Below, one piece after another: positions 16,313 through 25,449 of a stretch of DNA of 38,011 nucleotides. This DNA is from Algibacter miyuki (GTDB lineage Bacteria; Bacteroidota; Bacteroidia; Flavobacteriales; Flavobacteriaceae), in assembly GCF_042427745.1 (NCBI RefSeq), contig NZ_JBHMFA010000032.1. One strand, given 5' to 3'. The stretch's first letter is position 1; each line of letters starts with the position of its first letter. The position numbers and the translations under genes are program-made. The notes beneath the pieces were generated by a model. The model searched no databases and was not told the origin of the DNA. It was given only the letters and a program-made list of their open reading frames with translations.

Positions 16313-16349
16313 ATAGATTTCAGAAGCTTGAATACGTGCTAATGATTAG

Positions 16350-16384
16350 CTTTAAAATCTCTTTAGAATTGCATATTACTTTTA
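16350..16384 (+). promoter_or_regulatory. Regulon promoter, copy 7 (second transferase gene)
   Basis: CTTTAAAATCT (16350-16360) and CTTTAGAATTG (16361-16371) precede TACTTTTA (16377-16384). This copy is closest to the consensus. It lies back to back with copy 6, so both divergent genes carry a site of their own. Confidence 0.78.
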
Positions 16385-16414
16385 TCATCAATTAATATTC
16401 AACTCATTTAATTA

Positions 16415-18397
16415 ATGTCTAAAGTTTTCCCCACGCGTTTTACCTTACTTAAAGCTTACATAGGTTTGTTTGTTATTTTATCGTTCGTTGTAAGATTAAG
16501 TTTCTTAATTTGGAACTTTTCGGAAGTCGATAAAAACGCATTCACTTTAGGAAATACATTCATCATTGGGTTTTTATTTGATGTGGCTACCATTTCATTT
16601 TTTGCTATTCCATATATTATTTATTTGCTTTTTTTTCCGAAGCGATTTTATGGTTCTATTGCCGATAGAATAATTACTTATTTTGGGTTTTCTTTAGGAG
16701 TATTAATCATTTTCTTTTCATTTTTTGGGGAGTTAACGTTTTGGGACGAATTTCACAGACGATACAATTTTATTGCGGTAGATTATTTGATATATACCTA
16801 TGAAGTTGTAAAAAACATCAACGAATCCTACCCTTTACCAATATTGATCTCCGTAATGTTAGCCTTGGTGTTAGCGAGTATTTTTATTATTTACAAACTT
16901 GGCTATTTTCGTAAAACGTTTACAAGTGAAAGCGCTTTTAAACCCAAATTTATTGCAGCAGTTCCTTGGTTGGTTATTGTTATAATAAGTGTTTTGTTTA
17001 TTACAAATAAACAAGCTGATTTTTCTGAAAACCGATATAATAATGAATTAGCAAAATCAGGGATTTATTCATTTTTTTCCGCATTCAGAAATAATGAATT
17101 GCCTTATAATGAATTCTATAAAACAATTCAAAAAGAAGAGGCTTTTCAAATCGTTAAATCTAGTTATACCGATTCGAAAAATATGTTTGTAAATTCGAAT
17201 AAGGACGACATTTATAGGTTCATTACCAATTCCGATAGTATTTCTAAACCAACAAAACCAAACGTTATTTTTATTTGTATAGAAAGTTTAAGTGGGGATT
17301 TTCTTAAGGCGTTTGGAAATAAAAATAATTTTACGCCAACCTTAGACTCTTTAGCAAATAACAGTTTGTTTTTTGAGAATCTATATGCCACAGGAACACG
17401 AACTGTAAGAGGTATGGAGGCTATAACCTTATCCATTCCTCCAACGCCTGGGCGTAGTATAGTAAAACGAAAAAACAACCAGGGGTTATTTACTATTGGT
17501 GAAGTTTTTAAACAGCAAGGATACAATCGTAATTTCTTTTATGGAGGCGATGGTTATTTTGATAATATGAACACTTATTTTGGAGGTAATGGTTTTAATA
17601 TCGTAGATCGAGGCCGTGGATTTTTACTAGATAAAAGCATTACAAGTACACGAACTAATATTGAAGATGATGAAGTGACCTTTGAAAATGCTTGGGGAGT
17701 TTGCGATATGGATATTTATAATAAAGTACTGAAAGAAGCAGATAAGGCACACGAGACGGGGATACCCTTCTTTGATTTCGTAATGACCACTTCGAATCAT
17801 AAACCTTATACATATCCTGAAGGTAAAATTGATATTCCCTCAGGAGCAGGAAGACATGGAGCAGTAAAATACACTGATTATACCATTGGAGAATTCATAA
17901 AAAAAGCAAAAACAAAAGCTTGGTACAAAAACACTGTTTTTGTAATCATGAGTGATCATTGCGCTAGTAGTGCAGGACGATGGGAATTAGATGTTAAAAA
18001 CTATCATATTCCTGCGTTAATATTCAATTTGCCAAATCAACAACCAGAGAAAGTAAACAAGTTGGCTTCGCAAATTGATGTATTTCCAACTTTGTTTTCG
18101 ATATTGAATTGGGATTATAATTCTAATCTCTTTGGTAGGGACATACTATCCATGGAGTCAAAGGATGAACGCGCTTTTATAGGTAACTACAGAAAGTTAG
18201 GCTATTTAAAAGATAATAAGGTTTTGATTTTAGATGAACAAGAAAACGCGAATTTCTACTCATGGAATCCAAAAGACAACAGTTTAAATGATATCCCTTC
18301 TGAAGAAGAATTTGATAAAAAAAGCATTTCATTTTATCAAGTTGCTGATGCTTTGTATAGAAACGAAGGTTTGAAAATTAAAAAACAAATAAAATGA
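16415..18397 (+). CDS. LtaS/MdoB/EptA-like membrane phospho-head-group transferase (2)
   Basis: A 660-aa paralogue of the protein encoded at 13303, with about five N-terminal membrane helices (within 1-200) and the same sulfatase-type catalytic domain: E290 (VIFICIESLSGD), T328 (ATGTRTVRG), MSDHCAS and YHIPALI. Expected chemistry is transfer of a phospholipid head group with release of diacylglycerol. The stop codon overlaps the start of the lipid kinase gene by 4 bp (ATGA), which couples the two. That pairing makes sense if the kinase recycles the diacylglycerol. Donor and acceptor are unknown. Confidence 0.9.
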   Translation: MSKVFPTRFTLLKAYIGLFVILSFVVRLSFLIWNFSEVDKNAFTLGNTFIIGFLFDVATISFFAIPYIIYLLFFPKRFYGSIADRIITYFGFSLGVLIIFFSFFGELTFWDEFHRRYNFIAVDYLIYTYEVVKNINESYPLPILISVMLALVLASIFIIYKLGYFRKTFTSESAFKPKFIAAVPWLVIVIISVLFITNKQADFSENRYNNELAKSGIYSFFSAFRNNELPYNEFYKTIQKEEAFQIVKSSYTDSKNMFVNSNKDDIYRFITNSDSISKPTKPNVIFICIESLSGDFLKAFGNKNNFTPTLDSLANNSLFFENLYATGTRTVRGMEAITLSIPPTPGRSIVKRKNNQGLFTIGEVFKQQGYNRNFFYGGDGYFDNMNTYFGGNGFNIVDRGRGFLLDKSITSTRTNIEDDEVTFENAWGVCDMDIYNKVLKEADKAHETGIPFFDFVMTTSNHKPYTYPEGKIDIPSGAGRHGAVKYTDYTIGEFIKKAKTKAWYKNTVFVIMSDHCASSAGRWELDVKNYHIPALIFNLPNQQPEKVNKLASQIDVFPTLFSILNWDYNSNLFGRDILSMESKDERAFIGNYRKLGYLKDNKVLILDEQENANFYSWNPKDNSLNDIPSEEEFDKKSISFYQVADALYRNEGLKIKKQIK

Positions 18398-19275
18398 TAG
18401 ATATTCATTTCATTGTTAACCCCATTGCTGGTTCTGGAGATCATAGTTTTTCTGAAACTTTTCTTCAAGATTATTTTGAAGAAGAACGTTATAATATAAC
18501 TATAAAGTCTTCAGGACATAAAGGTCATGCTATTGATTTAACAAAAGAGTCCATACATCAGCAAGCTGATATTATTGTGGCCTGTGGTGGCGATGGTACT
18601 ATAAATGAAGTGGCTTCGGCTTTGGTTGGTACAACTATTCCATTAGGGATTGTACCTGTAGGATCTGGTAACGGTTTGGCTTGTAATTTGAATATTCCTA
18701 AAAACTTAAAAAAAGCACTCTATGTAATAAAGAATAACCAACGCAGGGCAATAGACGTTGGGAGTGTGAATAAACGTTATTTTTTTAGTAATACAGGATT
18801 TGGTTTTACTGCAAATGTTATAGGGAACTATGAAGCATCGCAGGAAAGAACATTACTGTGCTATATGAAAGCGACTCTAAAATCCTTTCAATACTATTTT
18901 AAAAAAGAAGAAACAGTAATTTCTATAAATGATGATCTAGAGGTAGTTAACCCTTTTTTGGTATTTATTTCAAACTCAAATGTAATGGGGTACAATATGA
19001 GTCTTACTCCAAAGGCATCTTTAACAGATGGACTTTTAGATGTGGTTATAGTACCCCAAATAGGCCGATTAAGAATGTTGCTTTTCGGGTTTTGCGTGCT
19101 TATCAAAAGACCAGAACTACTTAAAGATGTTAAGTGTTATCAAACAAGTCATATTAAGTTATTTAGAAAAAAAGGTTCGTTTTTTGAATCCCAAATTGAT
19201 GGGGAATTATCCCAAATTGATACTGTAGAACTTTCTGTATCTATAGAAGAAAAATCTTTAACTGTTTTAGTATAA
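18394..19275 (+). CDS. Diacylglycerol kinase-family lipid kinase (YegS/DagK type)
   Basis: A 293-aa soluble lipid kinase. Residues NPIAGSGDH (9-17) and the nucleotide-binding GGDGTINEVA (65-74) mark the DAGK catalytic domain; GIVPVGSGNGLACNL continues it, and the C-terminal part is the usual beta-sandwich. It would phosphorylate diacylglycerol or a related lipid with ATP. The ATGA overlap with the preceding transferase gene indicates coupled synthesis, and fits a role in returning diacylglycerol to phosphatidate after head-group transfer, as DgkA does for MdoB in E. coli (a different kinase fold). The lipid substrate is inferred from context. Confidence 0.9.
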   Translation: MIDIHFIVNPIAGSGDHSFSETFLQDYFEEERYNITIKSSGHKGHAIDLTKESIHQQADIIVACGGDGTINEVASALVGTTIPLGIVPVGSGNGLACNLNIPKNLKKALYVIKNNQRRAIDVGSVNKRYFFSNTGFGFTANVIGNYEASQERTLLCYMKATLKSFQYYFKKEETVISINDDLEVVNPFLVFISNSNVMGYNMSLTPKASLTDGLLDVVIVPQIGRLRMLLFGFCVLIKRPELLKDVKCYQTSHIKLFRKKGSFFESQIDGELSQIDTVELSVSIEEKSLTVLV

Positions 19276-19300
19276 ATTAATTAATGTGCTATTTGAATAG

Positions 19301-19335
19301 CTTTAAATTTTCTTAAGATTTCCCTTTTACATTTA
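19301..19335 (+). promoter_or_regulatory. Regulon promoter, copy 8 (tandem PAP2 genes)
   Basis: CTTTAAATTTT (19301-19311) and CTTAAGATTTC (19312-19322) precede TACATTTA (19328-19335). It lies in the 111-bp gap after the lipid kinase gene. Genes to 25048 run on the same strand with short gaps and no further copy of the motif, so they may belong to this transcript. Confidence 0.7.
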
Positions 19336-19386
19336 TCATAAATAAACAGCCTATACCAAAAAATACTTTAATTAATACTCTGTTGA

Positions 19387-19962
19387 ATGATATCAAAGCA
19401 TCAAAAAATGTTATGGCTGTTATGTATAGTTTTGTTTATTGGATCAATTCCCCTTAACGCTCAAAATACAAGTGAGACGATACCGCAAGTTGGAACAATC
19501 CAAAAAATAGGAGATGTTATTCTCTTTGCTTTACCAGTAGCTACAGCAGGAACATCATTTATTATAGGTGATAAACAAGGAACGTGGCAATTTACAAAAG
19601 GGCTTTTACTAACAACAGGTATTACCTATGGTTTAAAATTTGGTATAAATAAACCTCGTCCAGACATGAGTAATGATAATTCATTTCCTTCTGGGCATAC
19701 CTCTACTGTATTCCATAGTGCTGGATATATCCATAGACGTTACGGTTTTAAATATAGTATTCCGGCTTATGCACTTGCAGGATTTACAGCTGCTAGTAGA
19801 ATCGATTCTAAAAAACACGATATACTAGATGTATTGGCAGGAGCCGCTATAGGCTTAGGAAGTAATTTGCTTTTTACTACAGAATATCAACAAGAGCATA
19901 TGGAATTTACTTTCAATTCGAGTAATGGAGATTATATGCTTGGTTTTACGTATAAATTTTAA
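19387..19962 (+). CDS. PAP2-family lipid phosphatase (tandem copy 1)
   Basis: A 191-aa exported or membrane-anchored phosphatase with an N-terminal signal/anchor segment (about 8-25, ending NAQ). PAP2 motifs are KFGINKPRP (C1, 84-92), FPSGHTS (C2, PSGH 101-104) and SRIDSKKHDILD (C3, R138, H144, D148). All catalytic residues are present. Substrates could be phosphatidate, undecaprenyl pyrophosphate or lipid A phosphates. It ends in YMLGFTYKF, an aromatic tail that might be an outer-membrane strand. The next gene, 18 bp away, is a close paralogue of the same length. Confidence 0.9.
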   Translation: MISKHQKMLWLLCIVLFIGSIPLNAQNTSETIPQVGTIQKIGDVILFALPVATAGTSFIIGDKQGTWQFTKGLLLTTGITYGLKFGINKPRPDMSNDNSFPSGHTSTVFHSAGYIHRRYGFKYSIPAYALAGFTAASRIDSKKHDILDVLAGAAIGLGSNLLFTTEYQQEHMEFTFNSSNGDYMLGFTYKF

Positions 19963-19980
19963 TCCCAATCTATATTTAAG

Positions 19981-20556
19981 ATGAAAAAAGCAATTTACCT
20001 AATAACTGTTTTATTGCCTATTATGGCCTTTTCACAAGTTGACGACTATGATTCTCCTTCCGAGATAAGAAGGGAAACTAATTTAGAAGTTTTTGGAGAC
20101 TATGCTCAACATGCGCCAGCAATAACCTCCCTAATTATGATTATTGCAAAAAAAGATAAAAAAGGCTTTTGGCAATTTGCGAAATCCTATGGTACAACAC
20201 TAGGTGTTACTTACGCTTTAAAGTATGCTATAGATAAACCTAGACCAGATGGTAGAACAGATGGGCACGCGTTTCCATCAGGACATACGGCTGTCGCTTT
20301 TTCTGGAGCATCCTTTTTACAACGACGTTATGGATGGAAGTATGGAATTCCTGCATACGCATTGTCAGGAATTGTTGCATATAGTAGATTAGAAGGAATT
20401 AATGAACGGCATGATGGTTGGGATATTTTAGGAGGTGCCATTGTTGGAATAGGTAGTACTTATCTATTTACGACACCATACCAAAAAGAACATTATGAGT
20501 TGTCGTTTAAAAGAGGGAATAGAGAATATTTGTTAGGAATTACTTATAATTTTTAA
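19981..20556 (+). CDS. PAP2-family lipid phosphatase (tandem copy 2)
   Basis: A 191-aa paralogue of the preceding protein, from a local duplication. It has a signal peptide (MKKAIYLITVLLPIMAFSQ) and PAP2 motifs KYAIDKPRP (C1, R88), FPSGHTA (C2, 99-102) and SRLEGINERHDGWD (C3, R136, H144, D148). The same Y-x-LG-I-T-Y-N-F tail closes the protein. It ends 10 bp before the HD gene, so they share a transcript. Its substrate may differ from that of copy 1. Confidence 0.9.
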   Translation: MKKAIYLITVLLPIMAFSQVDDYDSPSEIRRETNLEVFGDYAQHAPAITSLIMIIAKKDKKGFWQFAKSYGTTLGVTYALKYAIDKPRPDGRTDGHAFPSGHTAVAFSGASFLQRRYGWKYGIPAYALSGIVAYSRLEGINERHDGWDILGGAIVGIGSTYLFTTPYQKEHYELSFKRGNREYLLGITYNF

Positions 20557-20566
20557 AGTTGTTATC

Positions 20567-21169
20567 ATGAATAATCAAATGGTAAATAAAATAAAAGATT
20601 ATTGCCTTAATTTATTAACACACAGTAGGTGTAAAGTATTACCATTTCATAGTGTTAAGCATACGTTAGAGGTTTTTGAGAATGTTGCAATCATTGGTAG
20701 TTATGAAGATGTAAGCGAGGAGGAAATTGAGATTTTAAAGATTGCAGGACTATTTCACGATACTGGTATATCTAAAGAATATGATAGTCACGAAAAGATT
20801 AGTGCTAATTATGCTCACGCTTATTTAAGTAGTATAAATTATTCTAATAAAGCAAAAGCAGAAGTCATGAATTGTATTAATGCAACTAAAATGCCTCAAA
20901 GCCCTGAATCAACTTTAGAGTGTATAATGTGTGATGCCGATTTACTTCATCTTTCTAGCAATAATTATTTATTTAAAAGTGAGCTATTAAGAATGGAATG
21001 GAAGGAATATATGGGTTTAGTTTTCACAGACCAAGAATGGTATCAATTGAATTTAGATTTTCTTAAAAACCACAATTACCATACAAACTATGGTAAGAAT
21101 GTGCTTCAAATAAAGAAAGAGAATAATATTATGTTAATGAAAAGGCTAAAAGCGGAGGCTATGGTTTAA
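20567..21169 (+). CDS. HD-domain phosphohydrolase
   Basis: A 200-aa cytoplasmic protein with no signal peptide. Metal-binding HD motif residues are H28 (PFHSVKHT), H64-D65 (GLFHDTG) and an aspartate in CDADLLHLS, the order of the HD superfamily. Substrates could be nucleotides, cyclic nucleotides or other phosphoesters; there is no partner domain to narrow this. It lies 10 bp after the second tandem PAP2 gene. Confidence 0.85.
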   Translation: MNNQMVNKIKDYCLNLLTHSRCKVLPFHSVKHTLEVFENVAIIGSYEDVSEEEIEILKIAGLFHDTGISKEYDSHEKISANYAHAYLSSINYSNKAKAEVMNCINATKMPQSPESTLECIMCDADLLHLSSNNYLFKSELLRMEWKEYMGLVFTDQEWYQLNLDFLKNHNYHTNYGKNVLQIKKENNIMLMKRLKAEAMV

Positions 21170-21234
21170 ACCATTTCAAGGGTGAATGAAAAGAAGTATG
21201 AAAAGTAAAAAATCAAGTATATGACTAATATTTA

Positions 21235-24054
21235 ATGACAGCATTTAAACTTATAATCTATATCGCATTTTTTTTAACCTCAATAATGGGGTTTGCACAG
21301 CATAAAATTTACATAAGTGCAGAACTCGATACCATTTCTCATACCATAAAAATTAACCAGGAAGTTGTATATTTTAATACATCTAAAGATACTTTAACTC
21401 AAGTTTTACTTCACGATTGGGCAAATAGTTACATAGATAAAGAAACACCATTAGCGCAGCGGTTTGCAGAAGATTACAAAAGAAATTTGCATTTTGCAAG
21501 TACGCATGAGCGTGGTTTTACTACCATCTATTCCGTTAAAAATGAATCAGGAAATACATTAATATGGCAGCGCTTTAAAGGCTTTCAAGATATTTTGGAA
21601 GTCAATTTAAGAGATCTTCTTAAATCTGGAGATAGTACCACAATTCGTTTTGATTATAATGTAAAACTTCCAGATGATAAATTTACAGGCAACGGCTATA
21701 CAAATGATAATAATTATAATTTACGCTATTGGTATTTAGTTCCTGCGGTTTATGATACGGAATGGAAAGTTCATAGTAATAAAGATTTAGGCGATTATTA
21801 TGCACCGTTGGCATCCTATGACATCGAATTTACGATTCCCAATAGTTACACTTTAACATCAGGTCTTATAGAATCTGAACTAGATAAAGATGGCAAAAAA
21901 ATGATGTCGCTTTCAGGAGCAAATCAAAGAGAAGTTAAATTATATATTCAGAAGATATCTAATTTTTACCATCTTAAAACAGAGGGGTTTGATTTGGTAA
22001 CGAACATTTCTGGAGACAAAGTTGAAGATTCAAAAAAAATAGAAACTGCTAATAAAATTGTTAGTTTTTTAAAAGATAATTTGGGCGATTTTCCTTTAGA
22101 AAAACTCATAGTTTCAAATATCGATAAACGAAAGAATCCCATTTATGGATTTAATCAACTTCCTGAAAAATTCAGACCTTTTTCAAATGAGTTTCAGTTT
22201 GAAATATCTTTGTTAAAAAGCACCATTGATGCGATGCTTGAAGGAACTCTGGTCATCAATCCAAGAAAGGAAAAATGGGTAACTGATGGCATTTTAGTGT
22301 ATTTAATGATGCGTTATATGGATTCATATTATCCTGAAATGAAATTGGGAGGAACACTTTCAGAGGTTATAGGTTTGCGCTGGTTTCATGCAGCAGATTT
22401 AAAATTCAACGATCAATATTATTTAGGTTACAAAAATATGGCTAGGCGATTTATAGACCAATCGCTGGGAACACCAAGAGATTCACTACTAAAATTCAAC
22501 TATAATATTGCTAATACGTATAAAGCGGGTCTTGGTTTTAAATATTTAGAAGATTATTTGGAAGATGAATCAATAAGCAAAAGTATAAAGAAATTTTATT
22601 CAATTTATAAGCTGAAACCAACATCTGCAAAACAATTTCAAACGGTAATTCAATCTTCAGCGAAGAAGAATATTGATTGGTTTTTTGATGAGTTTATACC
22701 TGGAAATGACAAGCTAGATTTCAAATTTAAAAGCGTTGAAGAAAAAGGAGACTCGCTAATTATTGTATTAAAGAACGAGCGGAAAAATACGATGCCAGTT
22801 TCTATTTCATCCATTATCGATGATAAGGAAATTGATAAGATTTGGATTGATGGTTTTATTGATGAAAAGCAAATCATTATTAAAAAAAATAATGCTGATA
22901 AGCTGGTTATTGATTACGATAGAAATATACCGGAAGTAAAACGTTCAAATAATTATAAGAATCTGAACGGAGTATTAAACAAACCTCTACAAGTCAGGTT
23001 ACTTAAAGATGTTGAAGATCCAAGTAGAAATCAAACCTTTTTTATGCCAGTCATTGAGTTCGACAATATTTATGACGGTTTAACACTTGGCGGAAAACTC
23101 TATAATAAAACTATAATTACTAAACCATTTATCTATAAAATTACGCCTACTTATGGCTTTAAATCCCAGGCCTTAATTGGTTCTGTTTCCTTGGTGCTTA
23201 ATGAACAATTTAACGAATGGGGCTGGTATGCATATAAAATAGGATTATCAGGGAACAGGACCAGTTATGCACCAAAATTATTTGCCAATAGCTTTACACC
23301 TTATATGAATTTGCAATATAGAAGTAAAGATTTACGAAGTAATTTACAACAATCAATTACATTAAGAAGTGTAAACATCTCTAGAGATATTGATGTAGAA
23401 GTACCTTTAGAAACACCCAATTATAGTGTTTTTAATGCGAGATATATCTATTCCAATTCTAATTTTTCAAATAGTATAGCTTTTAAAGGAGATTATGAAC
23501 TTTCAAAAAAATTCAGCAAACTATCGCTAACTGCATTTTACAGAAAGTTGTTTTTAGATAACAGGCAGATTAGTTTACGATTATATGCAGGTGCATTTTT
23601 AAAAAATAATACTCAAGGAGATAATGGGTATTTCGATTTTGCATTAGACAGGCCATCCGATTATTTGTTTGATTATGGTTATCTTGGAAGATCGGAAGAT
23701 GAAGGCTTATATTCACAGGAATACATCACCGCTGAAGGTGGTTTTAAATCGTTTTTAGATACCAGATTTGCAAACCAATGGATAACGACATTAAATGGCG
23801 AAGTAAGTATTTGGAATTGGATTCATGCTTATGGAGACGTTGGGTTTTTGAAGAATAAGGGAGTTAATCCATATTTTGCTTATGATTCTGGAGTAAAGTT
23901 AAGTCTAGTAGCCGATTATTTTGAACTCTATTTTCCTGTAGCTTCAAATAATGGTTTCGAATTAGAACAAGATAAATACGGAGAAAAGGTTAGGTTTAAA
24001 GTCACGTTAAGTGTTTCTACACTTATAAAGTTATTTACAAGACGATGGTATTAA
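21235..24054 (+). CDS. Secreted M1-aminopeptidase-like protein fused to a C-terminal beta-barrel, active site lost
   Basis: A 939-aa exported protein with a signal peptide (about 1-21, ending FAQ). Residues about 22-480 resemble an M1 (gluzincin) aminopeptidase: an N-terminal beta-sandwich and a helical domain. The zinc motif HEXXH is missing. Where it should be, the sequence reads LLKSTIDAMLEG (326-337), and the second Glu site reads WVTDG (348-352) instead of WLxEG. The catalytic centre is therefore probably dead. From about 590 the sequence looks like alternating strands of an outer-membrane barrel ending in RRWY. It starts 65 bp after the HD gene and has a PAP2 gene 7 bp behind. A role as a binding or surface protein is likelier than proteolysis. 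Confidence 0.75.
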   Translation: MTAFKLIIYIAFFLTSIMGFAQHKIYISAELDTISHTIKINQEVVYFNTSKDTLTQVLLHDWANSYIDKETPLAQRFAEDYKRNLHFASTHERGFTTIYSVKNESGNTLIWQRFKGFQDILEVNLRDLLKSGDSTTIRFDYNVKLPDDKFTGNGYTNDNNYNLRYWYLVPAVYDTEWKVHSNKDLGDYYAPLASYDIEFTIPNSYTLTSGLIESELDKDGKKMMSLSGANQREVKLYIQKISNFYHLKTEGFDLVTNISGDKVEDSKKIETANKIVSFLKDNLGDFPLEKLIVSNIDKRKNPIYGFNQLPEKFRPFSNEFQFEISLLKSTIDAMLEGTLVINPRKEKWVTDGILVYLMMRYMDSYYPEMKLGGTLSEVIGLRWFHAADLKFNDQYYLGYKNMARRFIDQSLGTPRDSLLKFNYNIANTYKAGLGFKYLEDYLEDESISKSIKKFYSIYKLKPTSAKQFQTVIQSSAKKNIDWFFDEFIPGNDKLDFKFKSVEEKGDSLIIVLKNERKNTMPVSISSIIDDKEIDKIWIDGFIDEKQIIIKKNNADKLVIDYDRNIPEVKRSNNYKNLNGVLNKPLQVRLLKDVEDPSRNQTFFMPVIEFDNIYDGLTLGGKLYNKTIITKPFIYKITPTYGFKSQALIGSVSLVLNEQFNEWGWYAYKIGLSGNRTSYAPKLFANSFTPYMNLQYRSKDLRSNLQQSITLRSVNISRDIDVEVPLETPNYSVFNARYIYSNSNFSNSIAFKGDYELSKKFSKLSLTAFYRKLFLDNRQISLRLYAGAFLKNNTQGDNGYFDFALDRPSDYLFDYGYLGRSEDEGLYSQEYITAEGGFKSFLDTRFANQWITTLNGEVSIWNWIHAYGDVGFLKNKGVNPYFAYDSGVKLSLVADYFELYFPVASNNGFELEQDKYGEKVRFKVTLSVSTLIKLFTRRWY

Positions 24055-24061
24055 TGCAATT

Positions 24062-25048
24062 TTGAATATGAATTACAATAACTTAATTAAATTTACTTTA
24101 ATAATTGGAAGTTTCTTAATATCAACAACAAATAACGCGCAACAGATTGAAGATTTCCAAACCTTCGAAATGAAGAACGGAACAAGCTATACTTACACAG
24201 AACCTAAATTTTTCGATATGTTTCGACATGTCCCTAAGGATATTTACGAATTCGGTAAATACACCGTTCAAAAAGAAAATCTGTTATGGACAGGAATGGC
24301 AGTTGGTGGAACATTGGTTTTGTTGCCCTTTGACCAGAAATTATTGGATAACGCACAAGAGTTAGGCGAACCACTTGGTTTAGCAGAAGATGTTAGTTAC
24401 ACCAGGCTTTTAGGTATCGAAGTACTTCCAAAAGACATTAATGGTGCAATTTATTACATGGGAAATGGATTAACACCAATACTGCTAAGTGGGGTTTTTT
24501 ACATTGCAGGAAAAATTAATAATGATTATCGTGCGTTAAATACATCAAGCGAATTAATGGAAGTACTTATTTCCTCTGGTGTAAGTACACAAATAATTAA
24601 GCGAATCACAGGCAGACAAAGCCCAAGTGCAGCGATTGAAAGCGGAACCCCAGGAGGACATTGGACACCCTTTCCAAGTTTCAAAGCTTACCAAACCAAC
24701 ACACCAAATTATGATGCCATGCCATCTGGCCACATGACAACCTACATAGCAACACTTACCGTTATAGCAACTAACTATCCAGACGTGAAATGGCTTAAAC
24801 CAGTAGGTTATTCTGTAGCAGGTATTATGGCTTTTCAAATGATGAGTTCTAGAGTACATTGGGCATCAGATTATCCATTTGCTATTTTAATGGGCTATGT
24901 TATTGGTGAAAATGCAGCAAACCGTAGAATCAAAAAAGAAGTAAAACGTGATGTTACTGGCGAAATAATCGAACCAAGATTTAAGACCGATTTTACTTTT
25001 ACTTCTCACTCAGGTTATAATATGGTGGGTGTTGTGATTACGTTTTGA
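24062..25048 (+). CDS. Large PAP2-family protein with altered motifs
   Basis: A 328-aa exported PAP2-superfamily protein with a signal peptide (about 8-27). C2 is intact (AMPSGHMTT), but C1 reads KRITGRQSP where RP is usual, and C3 reads MMSSRVHWASD with methionine at the usual arginine place. The histidine and aspartate of C3 remain. Between C1 and C2 lies a longer insertion with GGHWTPFPSF. Such variants occur in Bacteroidota, so activity may be kept by other residues (R in GRQ, R in SSR). Four PAP2 genes in one block suggest distinct substrates. It sits 7 bp after the M1-like gene. Confidence 0.85.
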   Translation: MNMNYNNLIKFTLIIGSFLISTTNNAQQIEDFQTFEMKNGTSYTYTEPKFFDMFRHVPKDIYEFGKYTVQKENLLWTGMAVGGTLVLLPFDQKLLDNAQELGEPLGLAEDVSYTRLLGIEVLPKDINGAIYYMGNGLTPILLSGVFYIAGKINNDYRALNTSSELMEVLISSGVSTQIIKRITGRQSPSAAIESGTPGGHWTPFPSFKAYQTNTPNYDAMPSGHMTTYIATLTVIATNYPDVKWLKPVGYSVAGIMAFQMMSSRVHWASDYPFAILMGYVIGENAANRRIKKEVKRDVTGEIIEPRFKTDFTFTSHSGYNMVGVVITF

Positions 25049-25449
25049 TTAAATTTCAATGCTATAATTCTCATTCATATATTGAGCATATTTACTTCAT
25101 TTAGTTGTTCTGCATTTCGATAAAAAAAGCTTTATTAAATGAATTTTTGGATATAATTCCAAAGCTTTAGATTTCCACTTCGCTTGATACTGCCTAATCC
25201 CGAAACGTCGGGAGCAGGAACACTACATTCCCAATATAAAACTTTAAAATAGCGTCCGCTTAAAAAAGGGGAGAGATATCTATATCAATATTGGTACAAA
25301 GATAAACTCGCAAAATATTATCATCAAAAGACTACGGCATAAAGCCAACGCTTCGCCCACAACTCATTTATTCCGTTTCCTTTTGAGCAGAAATTTTGTC
25401 TTCCGTTTGGGTTCTGCAAAAATATTGTTTAATCTAAAATTTAAGTATT
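25049..25449. other. Non-coding region before parB-like gene, with structured repeat
   Basis: This 401-bp gap has no ORF with family features. It holds copy A of the dispersed repeat (25190-25265). Nearer the ParB start it has an inverted GCAGAA/TTCTGC pair (25387-25392 and 25412-25417). It marks the change from the envelope block to the ParB and CRISPR block. Confidence 0.6.
25190..25265 (+). repeat. Structured dispersed repeat, copy A
   Basis: It contains TAATCC, a hairpin CCCGA/TCGGG (25199-25212), then GGAACACTACATTCCC, an A-rich stretch, and GTCCGCTT. The same order of blocks returns at 37345-37420. The hairpin there has a different sequence, but a stem in the same position. Confidence 0.6.
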
